Below, in pieces: positions 24,783 to 33,404 of a stretch of DNA of 64,000 bases (positions are counted from its first letter, which is position 1; every line of letters begins with the position of its first letter). The position numbers and the translations under genes were made by a program. Under the pieces are notes generated by a model that did no database searches, was not told the origin of the DNA, and was given only the letters and a program-made list of their open reading frames with translations. Origin of the DNA: Streptomyces sp. NBC_00440 (GTDB taxonomy: Bacteria; Actinomycetota; Actinomycetes; Streptomycetales; Streptomycetaceae); NCBI RefSeq assembly GCF_036014215.1, contig NZ_CP107921.1, forward strand, positions 6,755,501 to 6,819,500, in the 5' to 3' direction.

Positions 24783-25526
24783 ATGCCGGCAAGTGACGAT
24801 GAGCGGCTGCCACCTGGCCTCGCTCTGGCGTGGGGGCTGACCGCCAAGACGGGGCGACTGGGCCGGAAACCCTCGCAGAGCGTTGAGGGAATCGTCGAAG
24901 CGGCTGTCGGGCTGGCCGACGCGGAAGGCTTCGCGGCCCTGTCCATGCCGAACATCGCCAGGCGGGTGGGGCTCACCGCCAACGCGGTCTACCGGTACGT
25001 CAGTTCGCGGGACGAACTGCTGGTGCTCGCCGCCGAGGCCGCGTGGGGCCCGGCGCCGGACCTGGAAACCGGCACGGACCAGTGGCGAGCCGCGGCCGCC
25101 AGGTGGACCAGGGCCATGATCGAGCGATGCGACACTCATCCATGGCTGCCCGACCTGCCCATCCGGGGGGCGCCCGCGACCCCGAATCTGCTGCGCTGGA
25201 CAGAAGTGCTGCTGGAAGCGCTTACCGGCGCCGGGCTGAGCTCTGCCGAATCGCTGGGGTGTGCGCTGCTGCTTGACGGCTACGCGCGGCGCATCGCCAG
25301 TGCCCGCCGCGACGTGCGCGACAGCAGTGCGGCGCCGGTTCAGTCGGCCGCGGTGACACGGTTCCTGCAACCGCTCCTGCATGAGCACGGCTATCCCATT
25401 CTGGCGTCCATGATGACGCACAACGAATACGACGATGCCATCGGCGACGACGAGGTGGACTTCGGCCTGACCCGGATCCTGGACGGAATCGAGGTCCTGA
25501 TCGCCCGACGAACGAAGGCGCGCTGA
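24783..25526 (+). CDS. TetR-family transcriptional regulator
   Basis: A 247-residue repressor. The N-terminal helix-turn-helix (VEGIVEAAVGLADAEGFAAL, SMPNIARRVGLTANAVYRYV) is preceded by about 35 residues. The C-terminal all-helical ligand domain resembles the TetR_C group of larger regulators (WTRAMIERCDTHPWL and following). ATG 24783 has GAAGGAG 9 bases upstream; GTG 24759 is weaker. It was divergent from the carboxylesterase, the usual layout for a TetR repressor and its target, before the IS came between them. Confidence 0.9.
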   Translation: MPASDDERLPPGLALAWGLTAKTGRLGRKPSQSVEGIVEAAVGLADAEGFAALSMPNIARRVGLTANAVYRYVSSRDELLVLAAEAAWGPAPDLETGTDQWRAAAARWTRAMIERCDTHPWLPDLPIRGAPATPNLLRWTEVLLEALTGAGLSSAESLGCALLLDGYARRIASARRDVRDSSAAPVQSAAVTRFLQPLLHEHGYPILASMMTHNEYDDAIGDDEVDFGLTRILDGIEVLIARRTKAR

Positions 25527-25849
25527 ACTGTGGCTCAACAAGCGGGAAATCGGCCCTCCGGCAGTCGGCACGGCCACGCGCCCAGGCAACCCCTGACCAA
25601 CCTGTTGACCCGCCGGCAGTCCTGGCGGGCGGACCGTTCGGACAGGCCGGCCGGCCCGCCGGGGGAGGGGGGGCACTGCGTCGCGGCCCCCTGCCGTCTA
25701 CATGCGTGTAGTAGCTTGCATCGCGGGGGTAACCGGGCTGTCCGGATCATGGAGGGCGACAGGTCAGGTGGCAGAGCCAAGGAGCCGGCGACGCTCCGCC
25801 CGGCGCCGAAGGCCGCCAGAATGCCCCGCCCTTGATGCCTTAGACGTAC
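25527..25849 (+). promoter_or_regulatory. 323-bp leader/intergenic region before the GT-C/GDT1-like operon
   Basis: No gene. A small hairpin CTACA-TGCG-TGTAG (near 25697-25710) is followed by a GC-rich stretch with several self-complementary parts (CTGTC...GACAG). The order AGTAGC, GGTAACCGGGC, GGCGACAGGTC, GGCAGAGCC vaguely recalls manganese (yybP-ykoY) riboswitches but lacks the GGGGAGTAGC core, so no riboswitch is called. Confidence 0.25.
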
Positions 25850-27334
25850 ATGAGTGAGAGAACGAGCGTGACGACCGACGAGCAAGCACCGGCCACCTCC
25901 CGGACTCAGGGAGGGACGCGGAGCAGCCGTTCGATGAGAATGACGGTCCGTCCGAGGCAGAGTGAAGCCGCGGATGCGAAGAGGTTGCCGGCTGCACACG
26001 ACATCGAGTCCGAGGCGAAGGCGGTCTCACCCCACCGTCACTGGTTCCGGCCGTTCACCCGGCCGGGGGTTGCCGTGACGATGTCGGTGACCGGCATGGT
26101 CCTGCTGATTCTCGTAGGCGCCGGTGCGCCCAACAACAACACACTCAGGTTGCCTCTGCCGATTCCGCCGCAGGCCCTCATGCCGGACCTCGCCGCCACC
26201 CTGGCCACCTTCGCTTCCATCACCCTGTCGTCCCTCGGAACGATGGGCATGCTCGGGGCTCACCGCCGCGGCTGGAGCCCCAGTCCACGAAAGCTGTTCG
26301 GCCTCGGCGCTCTGGCCGTGGCGGTCGTCGTCAATCTGACGCCGGTCGGCTCCTCCGACACGGCCAGTTACGCCGCATACGGCCGGATCTCCGCCCTCGG
26401 CGGCGATCCCTACACGACCACACCCGCACAACTCGGCGGGACCTACGCACACTGGGTCGGCAACGCCTGGCTGAACAGCCCTTCGGTGTACGGGCCGGCC
26501 GCGACCTGGTTGCAGACCACGGCGGCCCAAATCGGTGGACACAGGCCATGGTTGACCATCTGGCTGTTCATGCTCGCCAACGGTGCCGTGTTCCTCACTG
26601 CTGGATACGTTCTGCTCCGCATGGCTCCCGATCCGGTCCGGGCCGGCTTGATCTGGGTCGCCAATCCCGTGCTGATCGTGGAACTGGTCGCGGGCGGGCA
26701 CCTGGATACCCTCGTCGCCGCACTCGCGGTCGGCGCCATCGCCGTGGCCGGCCAGGCCCCCCGGCTGCGCGGTGACCTGCTCATCGGCCTGCTCGTCGGC
26801 CTGGCCTGCAGCATCAAGATCAGCGCAGCCCTGCTGGGACTGGCGCTGCTCTGGCCCCTGCTGCGCGAACGCGCCTGGGGCCGAGCCACCCGGCAGACAT
26901 CCGTCTGCCTGCTCGTCCTGCTCTCCGGATACGGCTTCTACGGGCTGCACGCGCTCGTACCACTCTCCGCGGCCTCGCACATGGTCTCCGCCCCCACGCT
27001 CTGGGCGCCCATTCAGCAGTTGGGCCAGGCAACTGTCGGCCGAGGTGCGACGAGCACCGTCATCAGCGTCGCCTGGCCCGTTCTGATGCTCGCCCTCACC
27101 CTGCTGATCCACCGCAGGATCCCCCCGGAAACCCCACTGACCGTCTCAGCGCCCTTCGCGCTGGCATTCGCGTGGGTCCTGGTGGCTCCGTATTCGATGC
27201 CCTGGTACACGGCGATAGTCTGGAGCACTGCGGCGCTGCTTCCCCGCGGCGGCCCGCCGGACCGCTGGTTGGTCCTGACGACCACCATCCTCGCCCTGGG
27301 CCACAACGGCGGTGGCCATGGCACGAAATGGTGA
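25850..27334 (+). CDS. GT-C membrane mannosyltransferase-like protein (MptB-like)
   Basis: A 494-residue polytopic protein with about 12 membrane segments after a 60-residue charged cytoplasmic tail. SSDTASYAAYGRISALGGDPY and NSPSVYGPAATWL match the first periplasmic loop of polyprenol-phosphate-mannose-dependent alpha-1,6-mannosyltransferases (MptA/MptB), where the Asp is essential; VELVAGGHLDTLVA is the next conserved block. It would add mannose to a lipid- or protein-bound glycan outside the membrane. Start uncertain (ATG 25850 or GTG 25868, neither with a strong ribosome binding site). First gene of a three-gene operon. Confidence 0.8.
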   Translation: MSERTSVTTDEQAPATSRTQGGTRSSRSMRMTVRPRQSEAADAKRLPAAHDIESEAKAVSPHRHWFRPFTRPGVAVTMSVTGMVLLILVGAGAPNNNTLRLPLPIPPQALMPDLAATLATFASITLSSLGTMGMLGAHRRGWSPSPRKLFGLGALAVAVVVNLTPVGSSDTASYAAYGRISALGGDPYTTTPAQLGGTYAHWVGNAWLNSPSVYGPAATWLQTTAAQIGGHRPWLTIWLFMLANGAVFLTAGYVLLRMAPDPVRAGLIWVANPVLIVELVAGGHLDTLVAALAVGAIAVAGQAPRLRGDLLIGLLVGLACSIKISAALLGLALLWPLLRERAWGRATRQTSVCLLVLLSGYGFYGLHALVPLSAASHMVSAPTLWAPIQQLGQATVGRGATSTVISVAWPVLMLALTLLIHRRIPPETPLTVSAPFALAFAWVLVAPYSMPWYTAIVWSTAALLPRGGPPDRWLVLTTTILALGHNGGGHGTKW

Positions 27335-27340
27335 CCACGG

Positions 27341-28135
27341 ATGAACGGCTTGGCACTGTTCCTGACGGTGTTTCTGGCCTGCGCGGTCGAAGCGGTCGAA
27401 GCCCTGACGGTGGTTCTCGCCGTCGGTACAACCCGGCAGTGGGCCTCGACCCTGCAGGGAAGCGTCGCCGCCCTGGCGGCCCTGGCCGTCGTGGTGGCAG
27501 CCCTGGGCCCCGCGGTAGGGGCCATCCCACTCGGCGCGCTCCGTCTGGTCGTGGGCGCGCTGCTGCTGGTGTTCGGCCTGCAGTGGCTGCGCAAGGCCGT
27601 GCTGCGCGCCGCCGGGCTGAAGGCCCTGCACGACGAACACGCCATCTACGAGCGGGAAGCAGCCGGTGCACGGGGCGCATCCGCATCCCGGAGGGGGAGG
27701 GTTCGCGACTGGTACGCCTTCACCCTGGCGTTCAAAGGTGTTTTCCTCGAAGGACTGGAGGTCGCGTTCATCGTCGTCACCTTCGGCAACAACCAGCGCA
27801 ACCTGCCGCTTGCGGTACTCGCCGCCGGCTGCGCGGTACTTGCGGTGGCCGGTGTGGGCATCGCGGTGCGCACACCGTTGGCCCGCGTGCCGGAGAACGC
27901 CATGAAGTTCGCGGTCGGCACCATGCTGACCGCCTTCGGTACCTTCTGGGCCGCCGAGGGTGCCGGGGCCACCTGGCCCGGCTCGGACGCGGCCCTGCTC
28001 ATCCTCGTCCCCACGATTGCAGTGCTGGCCGCCGCAGCGGTCGTATGGCTGCGCCGCACCGCCACCCCGACGACGGGGCCGCCCGACAACCAGGGTGACG
28101 GGGATCCCACCGGCCCGGAAGGAGACGCTCCGTGA
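27341..28135 (+). CDS. GDT1/TMEM165-like (COG4280-type) membrane protein
   Basis: A 264-residue protein in two homologous halves. Each half carries an acidic membrane motif: VEAVEALTVVLAVG near the N terminus and FLEGLEVAFIVVTFG around residue 140. This resembles the paired E-x-G-D motifs of the UPF0016/GDT1 cation exporters, but the Asp is replaced. A charged central loop (about residues 100-125) separates the halves. It follows the glycosyltransferase by 6 bases. Mn or Ca transport would fit the metal need of GT-C enzymes, but this is inference. Confidence 0.65.
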   Translation: MNGLALFLTVFLACAVEAVEALTVVLAVGTTRQWASTLQGSVAALAALAVVVAALGPAVGAIPLGALRLVVGALLLVFGLQWLRKAVLRAAGLKALHDEHAIYEREAAGARGASASRRGRVRDWYAFTLAFKGVFLEGLEVAFIVVTFGNNQRNLPLAVLAAGCAVLAVAGVGIAVRTPLARVPENAMKFAVGTMLTAFGTFWAAEGAGATWPGSDAALLILVPTIAVLAAAAVVWLRRTATPTTGPPDNQGDGDPTGPEGDAP

Positions 28136-28338
28136 ACCGCCTCCGTACCTTCGCGCTGTTCTGGTACGACTTCGTCGTCGGGGACGACTGGCGCATCGCC
28201 GTCGGCGTCGCACTCGCGCTCGCCGCGACCGCGGGACTGGTCCACATCGGCATCAACGCCTGGTGGCTTCTGCCGATCACCGCGGTCACCGTCCTCGGCC
28301 TCTCACTGCACCGGGCCGCACACAGCACCCGCCGCTGA
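28132..28338 (+). CDS. small two-segment membrane protein
   Basis: 68 residues with two hydrophobic segments (IAVGVALALAATAGLVHI and WWLLPITAVTVLGLSL) and basic ends. GTG at 28132 overlaps the upstream stop (GTGA) and has GGAAGGAG 8 bases before it, so translation coupling is clear. Third gene of the operon; function unknown, possibly an accessory subunit of the preceding transporter-like protein. Confidence 0.8.
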   Translation: MNRLRTFALFWYDFVVGDDWRIAVGVALALAATAGLVHIGINAWWLLPITAVTVLGLSLHRAAHSTRR

Positions 28339-28367
28339 GCCACTCTCCTTCGCCGGGCAGTCGGCCG

Positions 28368-29897
28368 TCAGCGAGATCCCGGACGTGCGGGGCGCGGCGC
28401 CACGTATGCCGTGTAGGGGCCGAGTTGCTGTACGTCCGACAGCCGGTGGCCGGTCCACGTCCGGGCGTACGCCGGCGGCTGTTGACCTGCCGGGACGAGG
28501 ACAGCAGTCGGCCGCTGCCCAGCCGTGTCGGTGATGCCCCGGACGGTGATGTTGGCGTTGTTGCCCGAGGTCGCGCCGGAGGCGCAGCCCGCGTAGTAGG
28601 CGATCGGGATGGCGTTGGTTCCGGTCACCAGACAGGGCCGGCTGAGGCCGAGACCGAGCAGGTCGGCAGCGACCCGCCCGTAGTCGGCGTGGGCCGTCAC
28701 GTTGCGGTTGACGGTGTGGGCCAGCACGGCGTACTGAACGGCGAGGTGGGCGGCGAGGACCAAGGTCACCAAGCCTGTGGCGACCGGACGGAGCTTCGGC
28801 CGGCCCGCGCCCGCGGCCAGCCACCACAGGCAGTCGGCGACCGGAAGCGCCAGCAACGCATACGTCGGCAGCAGGAAGCGCGGCGCCGCATAGTTGACCA
28901 GCAACAGATAGGGCACTGCCATCGACACCCCGCACAGTGCGGGCAGCAGCACGGACGGCAGGCGGCGGCCCTTTCGGGCGACGGCCACCCCGCCGGCGGC
29001 GAGGACAGGCAGAGCGAACCACCACAGTGAATCCGCCTTGTCCGACCACGGCACGTTGCACGGCCGGCACAGCGTGCGGCCGCTCAGCGCCCGCAACTGG
29101 TCGGCGAAGGCCAGATGCCAGCTGAAGCCACCCTCGACGTGGCCGGAGGTCTGCAGCCGGGACACCACCCCTCCGTAGCGCAGGTACGACTCCGCCACCC
29201 ATTCCGCACCGCCCGCCACCAGCCCGGAGGCGATCGCGGCGAACACGGCCCAGTGACGCCACTCGCGAACCAGGAACGCAGCGCCGACAAGGGGGAGGGC
29301 GAGCCAGAAACCGTCGGGAGGGCGCAGCAGGACCACGGCGGCGAGGCAGAGCGCGGCGCCGGACAGCGCCCGGCGGTCCGTCCGCCCGGCGCCACGGCTG
29401 ACCACCGCCCTCAGGAAGAATCCGGCACAGGACAGCGAGCCGAGCGCGACCCACAGATTGGGCATCGCCTGCGGCCCGTAGAACTGGGTGACCCACAACC
29501 CTGCGAACAGCACGCCCGCCAGGGCCAGCCGGGGCGCGGGCTGAAATCGCCGCCATACCCACAGTGCACCCAGCAGGCCGGCACCGGACAGCACCGCGAG
29601 GTAGCAGCGCAGCACCACGGTCGACGAGGTCAGCGCAGCTACGGGGGCCACCAGGTACGAGATGCCGCGGGCGCGCGGAGCGCTGAAGAAGGCCGCCGGG
29701 GCGTGGGAGCTCACCTGGCTCACGTACACGGCCTCGTCCCAGCCGAGCCCCAAGTGCGGCAGTACGAAGGCGAACTGCAACGACGTGAAGGCCACCGCAA
29801 CTGCTACGAGCCATCCGACGCCCACACGGTACGAGGCGGGGGAAGAGAGGTCACTCGGAATTCCGCTGCCCAATTTGTCCGCATAAGCGTCATTCAT
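28368..29897 (-). CDS. GT-C family membrane glycosyltransferase (ArnT/PMT-like)
   Basis: A 509-residue polytopic protein with about 10-12 membrane segments. The first external loop has the GT-C acidic motif LGLGWDEAVYVSQV; a soluble C-terminal part of about 130 residues follows the last segment (YGRVAADLLGLG, CLVTGTNAIPIAYYAGC). It would transfer a sugar from a polyprenyl phosphate on the outer membrane face. It converges on the three-gene membrane operon with a 29-base gap and may act on the same glycan. Confidence 0.75.
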   Translation of the reverse strand: MNDAYADKLGSGIPSDLSSPASYRVGVGWLVAVAVAFTSLQFAFVLPHLGLGWDEAVYVSQVSSHAPAAFFSAPRARGISYLVAPVAALTSSTVVLRCYLAVLSGAGLLGALWVWRRFQPAPRLALAGVLFAGLWVTQFYGPQAMPNLWVALGSLSCAGFFLRAVVSRGAGRTDRRALSGAALCLAAVVLLRPPDGFWLALPLVGAAFLVREWRHWAVFAAIASGLVAGGAEWVAESYLRYGGVVSRLQTSGHVEGGFSWHLAFADQLRALSGRTLCRPCNVPWSDKADSLWWFALPVLAAGGVAVARKGRRLPSVLLPALCGVSMAVPYLLLVNYAAPRFLLPTYALLALPVADCLWWLAAGAGRPKLRPVATGLVTLVLAAHLAVQYAVLAHTVNRNVTAHADYGRVAADLLGLGLSRPCLVTGTNAIPIAYYAGCASGATSGNNANITVRGITDTAGQRPTAVLVPAGQQPPAYARTWTGHRLSDVQQLGPYTAYVAPRPARPGSR

Positions 29898-29984
29898 CCA
29901 GGTACCCTACAAGCCGCCGGCCGGGAATCCGGTGAAGGTGCTGAATCCGGCCGAAAGGGTCAACGCGGCCTGCCTGGAGCGGAG

Positions 29985-31202
29985 TCAGGGGTGGCGACTC
30001 TCGTGCCGGAGCGGCGGCCTCTGGCTGCCGGGGGCCTGGAGCGCAGCGGCGCCGCCGCTCCCGCCGTGCGCATGCAGCCCGCCCCGGACGTCCTGGACGC
30101 CGCTCAGCCGGCCGGACAGCCAGCGGAAGACCTCGGGAAGCAGCGGCTTCCACACCACGTTCAGATGGCCGCCGTAGGTCCGCTGCACCCATACCTTGGT
30201 GGGCGCCTTCGCGGCCTTGCGGAGCGCGAGCCCGTCCTCGTAGCCGTCGCCGTGCTGCCCGGTGAGGAAGAGCGAGGTGCGTGGCGGGTGCTTGGCGTGG
30301 GTGAGTATCCACAGCGGGTTGGTCTCGCGGCGCAGCACCGGGTCGTTCGCCGTGATCGAGTCGGATTCGGCGGCCGGGTCGTTGTAGCCGGAGAGTGCGA
30401 CCCCGGCGCGGTAGCGGTCGGGGTGCTCGATGGCGAGCTTGGCGGCACAGTGGGCGCCCGCCGAGATCCCGGCGACGCCCCATCCGCGGGCCCCGGTCTC
30501 GGCCCGGAAGTTGTCGCTGACCATCTTGCGTACGTCCACGCTGAGCCAGGTGTCGGCGTCGACGACGCCCGGCACATTGGCGCAGCCGGTGTCCTCCCCG
30601 CCCAGCAGCGAGGTGCGTGGCGCCACCAGGATGAAGGGCTTGACCTCGCCCTTCGCCATCAGCGGCCGGAGCTGGCGGTTCACATCGAGGTTGGAGAACC
30701 AGTCCTTGGCCGAGCCCGGGTAGCCGGGGAGTATCTCCACGACGGGGAAGTCCTTGGCCTTGAACGCAGGGTCGGAGTACTGCGGCGGCAGCCAGACGTA
30801 CACCTCACCGTCCGCCCCGGACACCCGGCCCGTCAGATGCGTGACCCGTACGCCCGGCCCCATTCCGGAGTCGTCGACCGGCACAAACGTCTGCTTGACC
30901 CGCGGCCCTCCGGAGACGCCCCGCCCGCCGGTCCCGTCGACGCCGAGGTCGGGGGCCGCGCCGACGTGGCTGGCGGTGCCGAGCAGGTCACCCCAATTGT
31001 CGTAGAGCCCGTTGGCGTTGTTGACGGCGACGAATACGGCGACTACCGCCGCCGCCTGCGCGAGGAGCACCATGCCGAACCGCACGGCGCCGCGCACCAC
31101 GACGGGTCCGTCGACCTTGTGCCAGAGAAACAGCGGCACCGTAACGGCGAGGGCGGCCATCAGGACCGCGGTCACGAAGAAGGGAGTTCCGGTCAGGCTC
31201 AT
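29985..31202 (-). CDS. membrane-anchored esterase (alpha/beta hydrolase, esterase D/antigen 85-like)
   Basis: A 405-residue protein. Three N-terminal membrane segments (MSLTGTPFFVTAVLMAALAV...) lead to an extracellular alpha/beta-hydrolase domain: VYVWLPPQYSD, VVEILPGYPGSAKDW, the nucleophile elbow GWGVAGISAGAHCA and the catalytic His in YGGHLNVVW. The fold matches putative esterases related to mycolyltransferases. ATG 31202 is chosen because the conserved sequence begins there; a further ATG at 31223 is in frame. The C-terminal 45 residues are low-complexity. Substrate unknown. Confidence 0.82.
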   Translation of the reverse strand: MSLTGTPFFVTAVLMAALAVTVPLFLWHKVDGPVVVRGAVRFGMVLLAQAAAVVAVFVAVNNANGLYDNWGDLLGTASHVGAAPDLGVDGTGGRGVSGGPRVKQTFVPVDDSGMGPGVRVTHLTGRVSGADGEVYVWLPPQYSDPAFKAKDFPVVEILPGYPGSAKDWFSNLDVNRQLRPLMAKGEVKPFILVAPRTSLLGGEDTGCANVPGVVDADTWLSVDVRKMVSDNFRAETGARGWGVAGISAGAHCAAKLAIEHPDRYRAGVALSGYNDPAAESDSITANDPVLRRETNPLWILTHAKHPPRTSLFLTGQHGDGYEDGLALRKAAKAPTKVWVQRTYGGHLNVVWKPLLPEVFRWLSGRLSGVQDVRGGLHAHGGSGGAAALQAPGSQRPPLRHESRHP

Positions 31203-31327
31203 CACGGCAGGCAAGAGCAGCATGAGAGCCTGTCGGTTGCCCGTTTTGCCATGGATTTACGCAGGCGGGCGGAGGCCATGGGCCTGCGCGGCTGGACCCG
31301 GTGGCAGGCGGTGGCCGGGCTGGTCGG

Positions 31328-32944
31328 TCAACTCGCGTACACACTCCGTACGTTGTCCTTCGGCGCGGCCCGGGCTTTCGCCGCTGGGCCGGCGGCGAAG
31401 CCCCGGAGTGCGTTCTCGGTGGTGCGGGTGACGAAGGCCCTTGTCCGGGCGTCCATCCCGTGATCACGGCAGCTGTCCCGGGTCCCGGCCATCAGCCCCT
31501 CGACCCACCGCATCGTCCCGGTGGAGAAGACGCCGGCCCCACTCGGGACGGTGTAGTACGCGGAGTCCGAGTGGCTTTTCCGGCCGTCGCAGACCAGCGG
31601 GGAGTGGGCCAGGATCTCCAGGGGCGCCGGGGTGGGCGCGCCGGGGGTGACCCGGTCGTACTCCACACCCACCAGGTGTTTGAACGAGTCGCCCCGCTTC
31701 ACCCCGGTCCCCTCGAAGAGCCAGTGATCCGCGCTGTGGACGACATAGGGCGCGTCCGTGGGAAACCCCTCGTACAGGACGCCGGTCAGTGTGGACTCCG
31801 GGTCCGCGGCGGGCGGTTGGCGGAAGTCGTGGGTCGGCAGGCCGTGGTGGTCCGCGAAGTGCGGGTCGTCGGGGTAGGCGGACTTGTAACAGACCACGGT
31901 GCGGCCGGCGCCGGACGGTCCGTGTTCGAGCCTGACCCGGCGGAAACAGGTGTTGGCGCCCAGGAAGACCAGATTGGTGCCCGTGTCGCGTGCGCGGGTG
32001 ACGTGTTGACGCTGTTCCGGGGTCCAGTACTCGTCGTGGCCGAGTGAGACGGCCGAGGTGGCCCCGTGGAGCACCGACGGGGTGAGGTGGATGTCCAGTC
32101 CGGTGGTGTAGGCGAGCGGGATGCCGAGCCGCTCCGCGAGGACGACCGCGGCCCGCTCGTAGACCATGAACTTCTCGGCCCCGTTCCTGTCGTACGGCCG
32201 GTCGAAGCCGACGGCCAGCGAACGCGTGATGTACGCGCCGTCCTGCCCCCGGTAAAGGCTGTACCCGCCCCAGGCGTTGTACGCCTGCCAGGTCGTCGGT
32301 GCGTGCATCAGCAGGGTCGCGCCCGAGGCGCTCGCCGAGCGGACGATCAGCGGTACGTATCGCTGGTGCCCGTTCTCCGCGTCGAGTCTGAGCAGATACG
32401 CACCGGCCGGCCAGCCTTCGGTCCGGACGCCGAGGGTGCGCTGCCAGTCCGCCCGAATGCTGCGGGTGCTGGAGATCATCCGGGACTGCTGCTGGTGCGC
32501 TCCGGCGACCCGGCCCGACCGCCAGACCAGCCGGGCCTGTGCTCCGTCGTACCAGCCGACCCGGTAGGCCGAGACCCGGAAGCCGGGGGCGGTGGTGGAG
32601 ACGTGCAGCCCGAACTCCTCGCCGGGCAGCACGCTCACCTTGTCGGTGTAGCCCTCGACTGCCTCGGGCGGGCCCTGTGAGCGGATCCGCCAGTCGGGGC
32701 TGCCGGGCCTGGCCCGTTCCGCCGCGGCGGCGGCCTTCACCCCACCGGCCGACGCGTCGGGGTGGGGCAGGGCGCCGGTGCTGACGTCCGGCGACGCGTC
32801 GCATCCGGCCAGCAGGCCCGCCGTGAGGCCGGTGGCACCCACTGCGGCGGCCGTCCCGAGGAAGTGCCGGCGGTCCAGGCCCGCTCCGGCACCGTCCGGT
32901 GCGCGGCCCCGACGGCGGCCCTCGCGCTCCGTGTCCTCGCCCAT
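31328..32944 (-). CDS. Tat-exported N,N-dimethylformamidase beta-subunit-like protein
   Basis: A 538-residue exported protein. The twin-arginine signal DRRHFLGTAAAVGATGL ends in a lipobox-like LLAGC, so it is probably a Tat lipoprotein. The mature part has an Ig-like domain (about residues 85-190, FRVSAYRVGWYDG) and a large domain of the DMFase-beta type: MHAPTTWQAYNAWGGYSLY, AVSLGHDEYWTPEQRQHV, NLVFLGANTCFRRVRLE. Family members in streptomycetes are of unknown substrate; true DMFase activity should not be assumed. Confidence 0.85.
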   Translation of the reverse strand: MGEDTEREGRRRGRAPDGAGAGLDRRHFLGTAAAVGATGLTAGLLAGCDASPDVSTGALPHPDASAGGVKAAAAAERARPGSPDWRIRSQGPPEAVEGYTDKVSVLPGEEFGLHVSTTAPGFRVSAYRVGWYDGAQARLVWRSGRVAGAHQQQSRMISSTRSIRADWQRTLGVRTEGWPAGAYLLRLDAENGHQRYVPLIVRSASASGATLLMHAPTTWQAYNAWGGYSLYRGQDGAYITRSLAVGFDRPYDRNGAEKFMVYERAAVVLAERLGIPLAYTTGLDIHLTPSVLHGATSAVSLGHDEYWTPEQRQHVTRARDTGTNLVFLGANTCFRRVRLEHGPSGAGRTVVCYKSAYPDDPHFADHHGLPTHDFRQPPAADPESTLTGVLYEGFPTDAPYVVHSADHWLFEGTGVKRGDSFKHLVGVEYDRVTPGAPTPAPLEILAHSPLVCDGRKSHSDSAYYTVPSGAGVFSTGTMRWVEGLMAGTRDSCRDHGMDARTRAFVTRTTENALRGFAAGPAAKARAAPKDNVRSVYAS

Positions 32945-33261
32945 CCGAACCTCTCACCAGTCCGCCCTGCCCGGTGCAGGTGTGCGTGCGTCGGAATCAT
33001 CATGAACCGGCAGGGGATGCCCCACGAGCGCAGGACGTCCGTTCGCGGGGGTAGTGGTCCGGCTCGATGAACGCACGGGGAGCGGCGAAAACCACCGCGG
33101 CAGAGCAGGCTCGCGCGCGTCTGGCCGCGTGACGGGGTTCGGCGGGGTTCGGCGGGAGAAAAGAGCTGGCGCGCGGTCGGGCCTGTGTCTAAGGTTTGCG
33201 GTGTTCCTCCGGCGGCCTGCTGCTGCCGGTATTGGCTGACGCAAGGCAGGAGGTGTGACCG
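32945..33261. other. 317-bp intergenic region between divergent genes
   Basis: No gene or recognisable signal apart from likely promoters for the Tat protein (minus) and the rsgA transcript (plus). GGCGGGGTTCGGCGGGGTTCG is a short tandem repeat near 33133-33156. Confidence 0.4.
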
Positions 33262-33333
33262 ATGGCTGTCGTCATGTTGGGTGCTGTCCGCACCCGGAAG
33301 CTCATCCACTCCACCTCTGTGGCCTCCGGCTGA
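33262..33333 (+). CDS. 23-residue upstream ORF before rsgA
   Basis: ATG 33262 to TGA 33333 encodes MAVVMLGAVRTRKLIHSTSV and three more residues. A near-perfect AGGAGG (33248-33253) stands 8 bases before the ATG, better than the signal of most genes here. The stop lies 71 bases before the rsgA start, and a small hairpin (CCGCGC / GCGCGG, 33356-33373) stands between. This suggests a leader peptide acting in translation- or transcription-level control of rsgA. It is not similar to the known cysteine-type leader peptides I remember. Confidence 0.55.
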   Translation: MAVVMLGAVRTRKLIHSTSVASG

Positions 33334-33404
33334 TCCCTCTCTGATCATTCTTTCTCCGCGCCAGTGAGCGCGGTGCCGGGGCCACCCTTGTGAAGGGTCA
33401 CCCC

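Noticed and set aside
21742..25530. Long GC-driven minus- and plus-strand frames around the IS, including 24813 as start of the passenger gene
   Set aside because: The frame crosses the IS boundary into flanking promoter DNA; the passenger gene must begin inside the element.
25650..25849. Manganese (yybP-ykoY) riboswitch before the GDT1-like operon
   Set aside because: The core GGGGAGTAGC and the GCGAGACC end are missing; similarity is limited to short, GC-rich words.
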